In this document: in pieces, positions 23,809-32,288 of the stretch
How the letters are laid out: each line of letters begins with the position of its first letter
Numbering within the stretch: the stretch's first letter is position 1
Assembly: GCF_001953955.1 (NCBI RefSeq)
Contig: NZ_CP019300.1
Coordinates: 992,001 to 1,056,000 of the forward strand
Reading direction: 5' to 3'
Source of the DNA: Prevotella intermedia ATCC 25611 = DSM 20706
GTDB taxonomy: Bacteria; Bacteroidota; Bacteroidia; Bacteroidales; Bacteroidaceae
Length of the DNA: 64,000 nt
Program-made: the position numbers and the translations under genes
The notes under the pieces: model-generated
The model's database searches: none
Seen by the model: only the letters and a program-made list of their open reading frames with translations
Told to the model about the DNA's origin: nothing

Positions 23809-23816
23809 TAATTTTG
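23809..23816 (+). promoter_or_regulatory. -7 element (TAATTTTG) for the paralog pair
   Basis: TAATTTTG fits TAnnTTTG and lies 57 bases before the ATG at 23873. Confidence 0.55.
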
Positions 23817-23872
23817 CAGTATAAAAGTTACAAAACTGTAACGGCAATCATAATTTATTAAATCATAAAAAT

Positions 23873-24919
23873 ATGCGTAGAACCGCCACTTTGTTACTGT
23901 TGTTGCTCACAACTCTTTGGGTATCAGCACAAAATAAACAAACTTATTTGCCCGATTTCAAGAAAGGGCAAACCGTAATTTACGAGCATTTATTGAAGAA
24001 AACCTATCAGCGAAACAGTGACAATGCCGCTGTTGATGGGTTGGAATTGTATTCTCCATTTGCAACTTCTTTGGGAGGATTTAATTTTTTAGATATAGTA
24101 AGAATGCTTCCTACTGGCGACAGTATATCAAGTAAATTCTCGCTGAAGGTACTCGAGGCAACACCATACGCCTATATTATGGAACTTAAACTTATTGATG
24201 TAGGCTTGCCAAAGGAATTAAGAAGAAGTTCAGATGCAAAAGATTTCTTAGAGATAATTAATTTGGCAAAGAACTTCAAAATGCGTTTGATGATGTCAAG
24301 AAAGTTAGGCGAATGGGTAGTAATCAACACTAATGAGTTATACAAGCAATTTCTTACTGAAGGCCGCAAACGAAAACTTTCTTTCTTAGATAACGAAGAT
24401 GAGGAACTTGATGAAAAGATGATAGCAAAGATGCAGAAAGGAAGGGCAATAGATATCTTCTTCTATATGTTTGTACCAGGCTTTAATACTTTTACTGAAG
24501 TCTATGGTCTGCGCTGTGAAGAGGGGCATCGAGAAGAAGGAGAGCTAAAAGAAGAAGAGGGCTCGTTTAAGTTTGTAAGCGATGTAACAAAAGGTAAAGG
24601 CAGAGAAATGAACCTTAAAATGAATATGGATATGTATTCAAGTTTATACGAACTTGACAACGACATGTATGCAAGTAATGTGGATTCAATTAGTATAGAC
24701 TCTATGGAAATGGATTATGTTGATATAGATACAATTGCAACAGATAAAGAAGATTCGCTATTATATGACGATGGGAAGGTATTGTGCAAGGCTCAGAATG
24801 TAATAGATGTGAAAATGGATAAGAAAAGTTGGTTGGAAAAGTACGAAAATACTGTTACCATCAATTATCCAAATGGTGTTGGCACAATTTATCAAGTAGT
24901 AAGACGACGCAAGAATTAA
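23873..24919 (+). CDS. Exported protein of unknown function, acidic paralog 1
   Basis: A 348-residue protein with a signal peptide at residues 1-19 (MRRTATLLLLLLTTLWVSAQ). The start of the mature part, YLPDFKKGQTVIYEH, and the end, KKSWLEKYENTVTINYPNG, align with YCPKFEKGQSAVYEF and KDSWPTEISKTITLEDNG of the next gene, so the two are tandem paralogs. Before the last domain there is an Asp/Ser-rich low-complexity stretch (VDSISIDSMEMDYVDIDTIA) that could bind calcium or act as a spacer. I do not recognise the family. A 13-base gap to the next gene suggests one transcript. Confidence 0.8.
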   Translation: MRRTATLLLLLLTTLWVSAQNKQTYLPDFKKGQTVIYEHLLKKTYQRNSDNAAVDGLELYSPFATSLGGFNFLDIVRMLPTGDSISSKFSLKVLEATPYAYIMELKLIDVGLPKELRRSSDAKDFLEIINLAKNFKMRLMMSRKLGEWVVINTNELYKQFLTEGRKRKLSFLDNEDEELDEKMIAKMQKGRAIDIFFYMFVPGFNTFTEVYGLRCEEGHREEGELKEEEGSFKFVSDVTKGKGREMNLKMNMDMYSSLYELDNDMYASNVDSISIDSMEMDYVDIDTIATDKEDSLLYDDGKVLCKAQNVIDVKMDKKSWLEKYENTVTINYPNGVGTIYQVVRRRKN

Positions 24920-24932
24920 AGAAACAGACAAG

Positions 24933-26117
24933 ATGAAAACAATAAAGAAACAACAAAATAAGATGCGAGTATTCTTAACCATCATAACATTGCTTGCAAC
25001 CAATGGTTTATGGGCACAGAAGAACAGTGGATATTGTCCTAAGTTTGAGAAAGGACAATCTGCTGTTTACGAGTTTTCACTCGAACAAACACAGAGCGGT
25101 ACCCCCGATTCGATAAACACAATGCTCGACTTTACCTCTATTATAGAAGATGATAATAACCTTTTCCGTGGAATAGAAAGAAAAGAGCCCTATCTTTCGT
25201 GTAAAGTCCGCTTAACAGTTTTAGATGTTTCTCCGTTCACTACAACTATACAAGTAGACCTGTTAGAGAGTGTCAATTATACAAAAAAGAAACTAGAACC
25301 GGTTTCTGATAGTTTGTTTTATCATCGTGTGGGCGATATTTTTAAAAAGCGTCCGCTTATTTTTACCTTTACTCACGATATGAAATCATATATTGTGAGC
25401 AATTCGGAAGAGGTGTCAGCAGAAATATCAGAAACCCTGATAAAGTTGGTTTATGGCGAGAATCCTTCAGAATCAGCTACCCCCATATGCAGCTATAATA
25501 GTTTTGCAACGCAGGCTTTGAGCCTTATGGGAAAACCCTATATAAAGTTCTTAACCCATCTTTATGCTTTATATGCACCAAGTCTGCTTGATTTAATTCA
25601 GACTTTTGCCAATCCGCTGACCGAAGGCTCTGTTACGAAAGGACGCCCACTCGACGGTACAAACAGACTTATGGAGTATTTTACATCAATTACAACGAAG
25701 GATAAACAAGGAGAATGGACATCTATCACTGATTTGTACAAATATACCACACCTTATTACAGCAGCGATAATGAAGATAATTGGGCTGATAGTGTTGAGA
25801 TTGACAGCGTTGAAGTAGATTCAATGGCGTCTGATGAAGATTATGATTACGACACAGTATCCGTTGATACAGATTACATTGATACTGCAGAATGGGATAC
25901 AACAGAATGGGATTCGGTTGTAGAAGATTATGAATACGAACCCGATACGACCTTGGAAGAAACCGACCGGGCAGTATATACGCACACTGAAACACGTATT
26001 GGAAAGGACAGTTGGCCAACAGAAATAAGTAAAACCATAACGTTGGAAGATAACGGTGTTGCTTGGATATACCGCAGAAAGGTTAGAAAAGTAAAGGAAA
26101 CACAGCAGAAGAAGTAA
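24933..26117 (+). CDS. Exported protein of unknown function, acidic paralog 2
   Basis: A 394-residue exported protein. The signal peptide fits best from Met11 at 24963 (MRVFLTIITLLATNGLWAQ), although ATG 24933 is in frame. It shares the KF.KGQ.AVYEF opening and the K.SW..E...T...NGV closing segment with the upstream paralog. The acidic stretch is longer here, at about 280-350, with alternating D-S-V, D-Y-D and E-W-D-T units (VEIDSVEVDSMASDEDYDYD). A hairpin terminator follows at 26153. Function unknown. Confidence 0.8.
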   Translation: MKTIKKQQNKMRVFLTIITLLATNGLWAQKNSGYCPKFEKGQSAVYEFSLEQTQSGTPDSINTMLDFTSIIEDDNNLFRGIERKEPYLSCKVRLTVLDVSPFTTTIQVDLLESVNYTKKKLEPVSDSLFYHRVGDIFKKRPLIFTFTHDMKSYIVSNSEEVSAEISETLIKLVYGENPSESATPICSYNSFATQALSLMGKPYIKFLTHLYALYAPSLLDLIQTFANPLTEGSVTKGRPLDGTNRLMEYFTSITTKDKQGEWTSITDLYKYTTPYYSSDNEDNWADSVEIDSVEVDSMASDEDYDYDTVSVDTDYIDTAEWDTTEWDSVVEDYEYEPDTTLEETDRAVYTHTETRIGKDSWPTEISKTITLEDNGVAWIYRRKVRKVKETQQKK

Positions 26118-26152
26118 GCAGAATATAAGAAAGAAAGTAAGCAGAATATAGG

Positions 26153-26178
26153 AAAGAGGGAGTTTGACTCCCTCTTTT
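26153..26178 (+). terminator. Terminator of the acidic paralog operon
   Basis: AAAGAGGGAGT and ACTCCCTCTTT form an 11-base-pair stem around TTG, followed by a T-rich tail. Confidence 0.88.
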
Positions 26179-26254
26179 CATTTTCTTTACCAAAAAGTTG
26201 TTGGTCTCATTTTAAAGTATTAACTTTACATTCTAATTAAATAATCATTACGCT

Positions 26255-26707
26255 ATGATACAATACTTCTTAGAAAATCTTTGGTTGGCATGGCTTTTAG
26301 TAAGCCTGTTGTGCCTCGTGTTGGAATTAACCAATGGCGATTTCTTCATTATGTGTTTTGCCATAGGGGGTGTTGCAGCTGCCATTGTGTCGGCTTTCAG
26401 CGATAGTTTTACGTTGCAGGTTATTGTCTTTGCGGTAGTTAGTGCATTAAGTATCTTCTTTGTCCGCCCATTTGCGCTGAAGTATCTGCATAAAAACAAA
26501 GATAACAGAGTCAGTAATGCCGATGCCATTATAGGCAGAACGGGCAAGGTTACAGAACCAATAGCAGCAAACGGACACGGAAGAGTAAAGGTGGACGGCG
26601 ATTCATGGAAAGCTGTTGCAACCGATAATCTTGCTATTGAAGAAGGAACAACGGTGCGTATCGTGGCTTTAAACTCGATTATCGTAACCGTGGAGAGAGC
26701 AGAATAG
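26255..26707 (+). CDS. NfeD-like membrane protein
   Basis: A 150-residue short NfeD. Two or three membrane segments at about 8-25, 30-50 and 53-75 are followed by the soluble OB-fold domain (about 85-150) with IIGRTGKVTEPIAANGHGRV and VDGDSWKAVATD, which are family hallmarks. Short NfeD proteins are partners of SPFH/stomatin proteins, and the SPFH gene follows here after 36 bases. A role in membrane-domain scaffolding is inferred from the family. Confidence 0.92.
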   Translation: MIQYFLENLWLAWLLVSLLCLVLELTNGDFFIMCFAIGGVAAAIVSAFSDSFTLQVIVFAVVSALSIFFVRPFALKYLHKNKDNRVSNADAIIGRTGKVTEPIAANGHGRVKVDGDSWKAVATDNLAIEEGTTVRIVALNSIIVTVERAE

Positions 26708-26743
26708 TTTACTTTTTATAAACAAATAAATTACTTTATCATT

Positions 26744-27694
26744 ATGGACATTGGAGCTTATGTATTAATTGCCATCGTTGTATTGGCAGTCGTCTTTGCT
26801 AAAAAGGCAATCGTTATAATCCCACAGAGTGAAACACGCATCATTGAACGCTTAGGACGATACTTCGCAACTTTGCAACCGGGTATCAATATCATCATTC
26901 CGTTTATCGATAGAGCGAAAGAGATGGTGGCAGTGCGCCGCGGACGCTATGTCTACACGAACGTTATAGACCTACGCGAGCAGGTTTACGATTTCGACCG
27001 TCAGAATGTTATCACGAAAGACAATATTCAGATGCAAATCAATGCGTTGCTTTATTTCCAGATTATGGACCCTTTCAAGGCTGTGTACGAAATAAACAAC
27101 CTACCAAATGCTATCGAAAAACTGACGCAAACCACGCTTCGTAACATCATTGGTGAGATGGAACTCGACCAAACACTCACTTCCCGCGACACCATTAACA
27201 CCAAGCTGCGTTCAGTTCTCGACGATGCAACCAACAAATGGGGTATCAAGGTGAACCGTGTAGAGCTTCAAGACATCACACCACCAGAGAGTGTGCTGCA
27301 AGCAATGGAGAAACAGATGCAGGCAGAACGTAATAAACGTGCGACAATTCTCACCAGTGAGGGTGAAAAACAAGCAGCCATACTCCAGTCGGAAGGTGAA
27401 AAGACATCGCGAATCAACCGTGCCGAGGCTGACAGACAACAGGCTATACTCATTGCAGAGGGTCAGGCAGAAGCGCGAATACGTGTTGCTGAAGCCGAAG
27501 CTGTGGCAATTCAGAAAATCACGGACGCTGTCGGGCAAAGCACAAATCCTGCAAATTACCTCATTGCACAGAAGTATATCCAGATGATGGAAGAACTTGC
27601 GAAGAACGAAAACCAAAAGACGGTTTACCTTCCATACGAAGCAACGGGCGTTATGGGCTCGATTGGCGGTATAAAAGAAATGTTTAAAGGATAA
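26744..27694 (+). CDS. SPFH/band 7 (stomatin-like, QmcA-type) protein
   Basis: A 316-residue membrane-anchored scaffold. One N-terminal hydrophobic segment (residues 4-22) is followed by IIPQSETRIIERLGRY and the SPFH domain with FDRQNVITKDNIQMQINALL and ITPPESVLQAMEKQMQAER. The long charged C-terminal helix (about 190-265) is built of repeats such as EGEKQAAILQSEGEK and EADRQQAILIAEGQAEARIR, the oligomerisation coiled coil. It pairs with the upstream NfeD gene. The epimerase gene begins 11 bases later and may be cotranscribed. Confidence 0.95.
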   Translation: MDIGAYVLIAIVVLAVVFAKKAIVIIPQSETRIIERLGRYFATLQPGINIIIPFIDRAKEMVAVRRGRYVYTNVIDLREQVYDFDRQNVITKDNIQMQINALLYFQIMDPFKAVYEINNLPNAIEKLTQTTLRNIIGEMELDQTLTSRDTINTKLRSVLDDATNKWGIKVNRVELQDITPPESVLQAMEKQMQAERNKRATILTSEGEKQAAILQSEGEKTSRINRAEADRQQAILIAEGQAEARIRVAEAEAVAIQKITDAVGQSTNPANYLIAQKYIQMMEELAKNENQKTVYLPYEATGVMGSIGGIKEMFKG

Positions 27695-27705
27695 TAAAAA
27701 CGCAA

Positions 27706-28845
27706 ATGACAAGAACAGATAGCGAACTTAAAATCTGTATTTTCTGTGGCGCACGCCCTAATTTTATGAAGGTTGCGCCCATTATTAGAATTATCAAGAA
27801 GAGGCAAAACGAAGGCTGGGACGGCAGAAACATTGCTTACTCGTTGGTTTATGCGGGTAGCAAAGCCGACCCTACATTGGAGGATAGCTTGTTCGACGAC
27901 CTTCAAATTCCACGCCCCGATGTATATCTCGGTGTGGAATGCGAGAACCTGAACGAACTCACGGGGCAGGTAATGTCGAAATTTGAACAGTATTTGCAGC
28001 AGAACACCACACACGTCGTTGTGGTTGTAGACGACCTTGCATCGACTATGGCTGCGGCTATAGTGGCAAAAAAACAGGGCATAGCCTTGGCGCACATTGC
28101 TGCAGGAACTCGGTCGTTCGATATAAATATGCCGAAAGAAATAAATCGTTTGGTTATCGACGGACTGTCGGACGTGCTTTTCACCGCAGGTCTGAGCAAC
28201 AACAGCATTGCCAATAAAGAAGGCGCAGAGCTTTCCCGTGTGTATATGGTTGGCAATATTCTTATTGACAACATTCGCTTCAATCGTGAAAGAATGGGCG
28301 ATTTGTCGTTGGCAAACATAGCTTCGGTGAGCGATTTGCACCTGAAACCAAAGCAGTATCTGATGTTTACGCTCAACCGTAAGGTGCTGATGAACGACAA
28401 AGCCAACTTGGAACGTATGCTGAAAGCTATGCTGGAAGCCGCAGGCAATATGCCTATTGTTGCTCCGTTGCGCGAGAATGCAGCGCAAATCGTACGTTCG
28501 CTCGATGCAGCAAAGCACGCAAATCTATGTTTCGTGCAGCCTTTGGGCTACTTGGAGTTTAGCTATTTGTTGTCGAATGCTGCAGGAATTATAACCGATT
28601 CGGGCAATGTTGCCGAAGAAGCCACCTTTACCAACGTTCCGTGTGCTACGCTGAACAGCTATACCGAGCACATTGAAACCGTGAAACAAGGCACAAATGT
28701 CCTTGTTGGCGAAGATGCGCAGAAACTTCATACTGCCGTTTCCGATATGGTTGGAGGCAAGTGGAAGGCTGCCACAATCCCTGATAGGTGGGACGGCCGT
28801 TCTGCCGAACGCATTGTTCAAACCCTTGTCGATTTAGTGAAATAA
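27706..28845 (+). CDS. wecB: UDP-N-acetylglucosamine 2-epimerase (non-hydrolysing)
   Basis: Interconverts UDP-GlcNAc and UDP-ManNAc for surface polysaccharide synthesis. The 379-residue protein has the epimerase 2 fold of GT-B type. It opens CIFCGARPNFMKVAPIIRII (substrate loop) and continues with VVVVDDLASTMAAAIVAKK, ALAHIAAGTRSFDINMPKEI and NRLVIDGLSDVLF. The C-terminal nucleotide-binding part reads GIITDSGNVAEEATF with CATLNSYTEHIETVKQGTN, close to the classic SGGIQEE / R..TERPE regions but with substitutions. That leaves room for a related UDP-sugar epimerase activity. It ends in a terminator at 28855. Confidence 0.88.
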   Translation: MTRTDSELKICIFCGARPNFMKVAPIIRIIKKRQNEGWDGRNIAYSLVYAGSKADPTLEDSLFDDLQIPRPDVYLGVECENLNELTGQVMSKFEQYLQQNTTHVVVVVDDLASTMAAAIVAKKQGIALAHIAAGTRSFDINMPKEINRLVIDGLSDVLFTAGLSNNSIANKEGAELSRVYMVGNILIDNIRFNRERMGDLSLANIASVSDLHLKPKQYLMFTLNRKVLMNDKANLERMLKAMLEAAGNMPIVAPLRENAAQIVRSLDAAKHANLCFVQPLGYLEFSYLLSNAAGIITDSGNVAEEATFTNVPCATLNSYTEHIETVKQGTNVLVGEDAQKLHTAVSDMVGGKWKAATIPDRWDGRSAERIVQTLVDLVK

Positions 28846-28854
28846 GTAAAACAG

Positions 28855-28889
28855 AAAGCGGATATGTCAGTTATGGCATATCCGCTTTT
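28855..28889. terminator. Terminator between convergent genes
   Basis: AAAGCGGATATG and CATATCCGCTTT form a perfect 12-base-pair stem around a 10-base loop, followed by T's on the plus strand. Confidence 0.88.
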
Positions 28890-28902
28890 GCTTTATGGCT
28901 CT

Positions 28903-30030
28903 TTACTTAACCACTATTTTCTTTCCATTATGTATATAAATGCCCTTTGATGGGTATTTGTAGGCACGTCCTTGCAAGTCGTAGTAAAGAGTATTTTCTT
29001 GTTTTTTAGGTTGAGTTACACTTGAAATTCCATCTGTAATTTGTGATTCGGGAATTGTGATACTGATATTGGTGTATTTTGTAACCCATTCGTTGCTTGT
29101 ACCTTTGCTGCTGACTTGAGAAGCAAGAGCCCCTAAAAGTTCATTGTTTGCGGTTGTACATTTATAGGTATGAGTTGTTTCATCTAATACCATAGGAATC
29201 TTTAGACCTTCTACTTCTTTAGGTTCAGAACCGTTGTTCCCTTCTGTCGTAGCCGTCTTAAATACAAAATAAGCATCAGACATATAAGTTATGAATTGAT
29301 TGTTAGGAATGAATAATAGCATATTTTCGCCCTCTTGCAATATCTTTGCTACTTGCCATTTGTTAGGAACAGATGCCTCTAACGAATTAAAATAAATATT
29401 CTCACCATATTTAATGCAATCTATCTTGCTACTTTCTTTGCTTCCTCCTTCTTCAATATCCGTGTACTCGTAGGTTGCTTTTTGGACAGCTGCGTCTAAA
29501 AGAGTTTTACTCACCATTTTCAAACCTGTGGTATGAAGGAATATAGTAGGCTTCTCTTCGTTTAAATAATAAAGCGAAAAGCAGAGCGAACCGCCATCAA
29601 TGTACATATTGCCATTGCCTTTGTCTATGTATTTTAGCGTAAACTCCCCATCTTCAGGTTGTTGTGTTGTTGTATTCATAGTTGCAAAGTAAACTTTATG
29701 CGTAGCTCCACCTTTCTTAAATTGCTTTGTGCCCATCTCTTGTCCGTTCTTAATGGTAATGGTGCCAGCATCTTTATTGATAGTTCCCTTTATGAAACCA
29801 ATGAAGTCGATGAACTCCTGCAAATAAACTTCGTTGTTTTCCATTATGTAAACCCGCTCTTCGAGAAGATTGCGTTTGGTGTACCCAATCGTGTTTACAT
29901 ACATTTCGTCATCGTAATAGAAGTATGTGGCTGTCTTTCCCTCAAAATCGGGTTCAGCCTCATTACCATTTGTTTGAGCTTGCATTGCAGTTGCAATAAG
30001 CAGACTCGAGAGTAACAATTTAATTCTCAT
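28903..30030 (-). CDS. Secreted protein of unknown function with GIYI-N C-terminal tail
   Basis: A 375-residue exported protein. The signal peptide is at residues 1-19 (MRIKLLLSSLLIATAMQAQ). The mature part is beta-rich, with DFEGKTATYFYYDDEMYVN, FIGFIKGTINKDAGTITIKN and DGEFTLKYIDKGNGNMYIDG segments. The last 30 residues read LYYDLQGRAYKYPSKGIYI then HNGKKIVVK. This is the short YDLQGR...GIYI-NGKK tail common on Prevotella surface proteins and probably used for sorting or as a terminal beta-hairpin. The subtilase at 15107 carries a version of the same tail. Function unknown. Confidence 0.8.
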   Translation of the reverse strand: MRIKLLLSSLLIATAMQAQTNGNEAEPDFEGKTATYFYYDDEMYVNTIGYTKRNLLEERVYIMENNEVYLQEFIDFIGFIKGTINKDAGTITIKNGQEMGTKQFKKGGATHKVYFATMNTTTQQPEDGEFTLKYIDKGNGNMYIDGGSLCFSLYYLNEEKPTIFLHTTGLKMVSKTLLDAAVQKATYEYTDIEEGGSKESSKIDCIKYGENIYFNSLEASVPNKWQVAKILQEGENMLLFIPNNQFITYMSDAYFVFKTATTEGNNGSEPKEVEGLKIPMVLDETTHTYKCTTANNELLGALASQVSSKGTSNEWVTKYTNISITIPESQITDGISSVTQPKKQENTLYYDLQGRAYKYPSKGIYIHNGKKIVVK

Positions 30031-30371
30031 CTTTGTTAGGTTTTTGTTTATATTATCTTTAAAGTATATATTATTTGTTTTCTTTCGGCTATAAAGGTAA
30101 TAATATTTTATAAAAGTAAGGTTGTAGCAATACCGAAAAATTATTTTTTTGCTTCTTTCGTTGCCTATAAATATCTTATTTGTCTACTTGTTTTAATTAG
30201 AAATACCTGTGAAGTTATCTTTAAACTGCCATTTTTGCATTGTTTAAAAAGGCAAGCTATCTCTCTTGATAAATAATAAAGGGTCTTTTGGAGATAACAT
30301 TGTTTCGGGCTTTTCTGCGCTTTCCTTTATAATTAGATATGTGTGGAATCATCAAAAAGTTTTGTCTGAAG

Positions 30372-30460
30372 AATTATTTACGTGTAAAGAAATATTTATT
30401 TACACGTATGGAAGAATTTATTTACACGTAGAAAAATATTTCTTTACGTGTAAATAATTT
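30372..30460. repeat. Nested inverted repeats built on TTTACGTGTAAA / TTTACACGT
   Basis: Four copies of a TTTACACGT-like unit lie in alternating orientation near 30379, 30399, 30420 and 30443. Outer arms of 25 bases (from 30373 and ending at 30457) pair in 23 of 25 positions. The inner pair is a direct TTTATTTACACGTA. It could fold into a long hairpin or act as a multi-site operator. Confidence 0.7.
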
Positions 30461-30640
30461 AGTAGTGTTGCTTTAAAATGGCTTTTCTTCTTCATTAACT
30501 AATTCAGTAGACGCATCTTTTATAGTTATACAGAATTGATAGATACAAGCCAGAAGATTATGTTGAAAAAGTAGATTCCTGCTCCTTTCATTTTTAGTTC
30601 TAATTAAACATTCACATTCTTTTGGTTATTTAGTTTTTTG

Positions 30641-30648
30641 TATCTTTG
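30641..30648 (+). promoter_or_regulatory. -7 element (TATCTTTG) for the MATE-copZ-copA operon
   Basis: TATCTTTG fits TAnnTTTG exactly. It ends only 8 bases before the MATE ATG, so the mRNA would be leaderless or nearly so. Confidence 0.65.
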
Positions 30649-30656
30649 CCTTTGAT

Positions 30657-32021
30657 ATGCACAAAGGTAAAAACAATTATACATTCCTTACCGAGGAGCC
30701 TATTCATAAGGTTGTGATAACAATGGCTGTGCCCACCATTATTTCGATGTTGGTAACAAGCCTATACAATATTGCCGATACTTACTTCGTGGGACAAATA
30801 AACACGCAGGCTACGGCAGCTGTGGGCATTGTGTTCTCGGTAATGTTTTTCATTCAGGCATTTGGCTTCTTTTTCGGACACGGGTCGGGCAATTACATTT
30901 CAAGAGAGTTGGGTGCGAAACGCCACCATAATGCTGTTCGTATGGCATCGACGGGTTTTTACTTTTCGTTTCTGTTCGGTTTATGTATCATGGCAGCAGG
31001 CCTGGTTTTCCTTAAACCATTGTCGGTTTTGTTGGGAAGTACTCCTACCATTCTGCCTTATACCGAAAAGTACTTGGGTATCGTGCTTCTTGGTGCGCCT
31101 TTTCTTACTTCTTCGCTCACGCTGAACAACCAAATGCGCTTGCAGGGCAATGCCACGTATGCTATGTATGGCATTGTTGTGGGGGCTGCGATGAATGTCG
31201 CACTCGACCCAATACTGATTTTCGGCTTCGATATGGGAATAACAGGTGCTGCCATCGCTACTGTTGCAGGGCAGGTTGTGTCGTTCCTTATTCTTTTTTA
31301 TATGGTTCGGCAGGGCGAGAATATCGGTATCTACTTCCGAAACTTTGCTCCTTCGTGGCAAGCACTCAAGGAAATATTCTTGGGAGGTAGCCCTTCGCTC
31401 TCTCGTCAGGGATTGGCGTGCTTGGCAACGATGTCGCTCAACATTGCAGCAGGCTATTATGGCGACGAAACAATTGCGGCAATGAGCATTGTTACACGTA
31501 TTTCGATGCTCGTACTTGCCACTGTTATTGGCTTGGGACAAGGCTTTCAGCCGCTGTGTGGCTTCTGTTACGGGGCGAAACTTTACGATAGGCTGCAGGA
31601 AGCCTACAAGTTTACCGTGAAAATGGGTACCGCCTTCCTCATAGTCTGCACGCTCATAGGTTGGCTTTTCAGCGGTTCGATTATCGGATTGTTCCGCAAC
31701 GACGCGCAAGTTATAAGCATTGGTGTCGCGGCACTGCGTTGGCAACTTTGCACCTACCCATTCAATGCGTTTATTGTAGCCAGCAATATGCTTGCACAAA
31801 CGTGCAGGAAGCCTTGGCGGGCTAACTTCCTTGCCGCTGCCCGTCAAGGGTTGTTCTTTATTCCCTTAATCTTTATACTTCCGAAGTTCTTCGGTTTGTT
31901 GGGAGTAGAGATGTGTCAAGCGGTGAGCGATACGCTTTCGTTCCTCGCCACCATTCCCATAATGGTTTATACGTTTAGGGAATTTAACAGGGAACAAATG
32001 GAATTTAATCAACATAGATAA
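30657..32021 (+). CDS. MATE family efflux transporter
   Basis: A 454-residue inner-membrane antiporter with 12 predicted membrane segments. The family motif is near the N-terminus: TMAVPTIISMLVTSLYNIAD, then TYFVGQINTQATAAVGI. The second half repeats it around GGSPSLSRQGLACLATMSLN. Family members export cationic drugs or organic compounds with Na+ or H+. The copper chaperone gene starts 12 bases after its stop and copA follows, so the three are probably one transcript. Whether this transporter takes part in metal stress is not shown by the sequence. Confidence 0.95.
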   Translation: MHKGKNNYTFLTEEPIHKVVITMAVPTIISMLVTSLYNIADTYFVGQINTQATAAVGIVFSVMFFIQAFGFFFGHGSGNYISRELGAKRHHNAVRMASTGFYFSFLFGLCIMAAGLVFLKPLSVLLGSTPTILPYTEKYLGIVLLGAPFLTSSLTLNNQMRLQGNATYAMYGIVVGAAMNVALDPILIFGFDMGITGAAIATVAGQVVSFLILFYMVRQGENIGIYFRNFAPSWQALKEIFLGGSPSLSRQGLACLATMSLNIAAGYYGDETIAAMSIVTRISMLVLATVIGLGQGFQPLCGFCYGAKLYDRLQEAYKFTVKMGTAFLIVCTLIGWLFSGSIIGLFRNDAQVISIGVAALRWQLCTYPFNAFIVASNMLAQTCRKPWRANFLAAARQGLFFIPLIFILPKFFGLLGVEMCQAVSDTLSFLATIPIMVYTFREFNREQMEFNQHR

Positions 32022-32033
32022 ACAAATAAGATA

Positions 32034-32246
32034 ATGGAAAATAAAGTATTTACCGTAAATGGTATGAAGTGTGAACATTGCAAGGCAAATGTAGAGAATG
32101 CCATAAAAGGTGTTGTGGGTGTTGAAATGGCTGAAGTAAACTTGGCGGAAAAGACGGTTGAGGTTGCTTACGATGAAAATTTGGTAAAGCCCGAGCTGCT
32201 GAAAAATGCGGTGGAAGCATCAGGTCGTTTTGAGATGATGCTATAA
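32034..32246 (+). CDS. copZ: Heavy-metal-associated (HMA) domain protein, CopZ-like copper chaperone
   Basis: A 70-residue single HMA domain with the metal-binding motif NGMKCEHCKANVENAI (C13 and C16). The ferredoxin-like fold is complete through VEVAYDENLVKPELL. The family carries Cu(I) in the cytosol and delivers it to a CopA ATPase. The P-type ATPase gene starts 42 bases downstream, which supports that role. Confidence 0.92.
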   Translation: MENKVFTVNGMKCEHCKANVENAIKGVVGVEMAEVNLAEKTVEVAYDENLVKPELLKNAVEASGRFEMML

Positions 32247-32288
32247 ATTGGTATTTATAAACTTGGAAATAGAAGGAGGAAATATAAG

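Larger units (their letters stand above)
30031..30656. other. Intergenic region before the MATE gene
   Basis: 626 AT-rich bases between divergent genes. It contains the palindromic cluster 30372-30460 and the -7 element at 30641. I see no other gene or RNA. Confidence 0.5.

Noticed and set aside
30266..30457. 63-residue reading frame over the TTTACACGT cluster
   Set aside because: It only reads through the nested inverted repeats, with low-complexity residues and no ribosome site.
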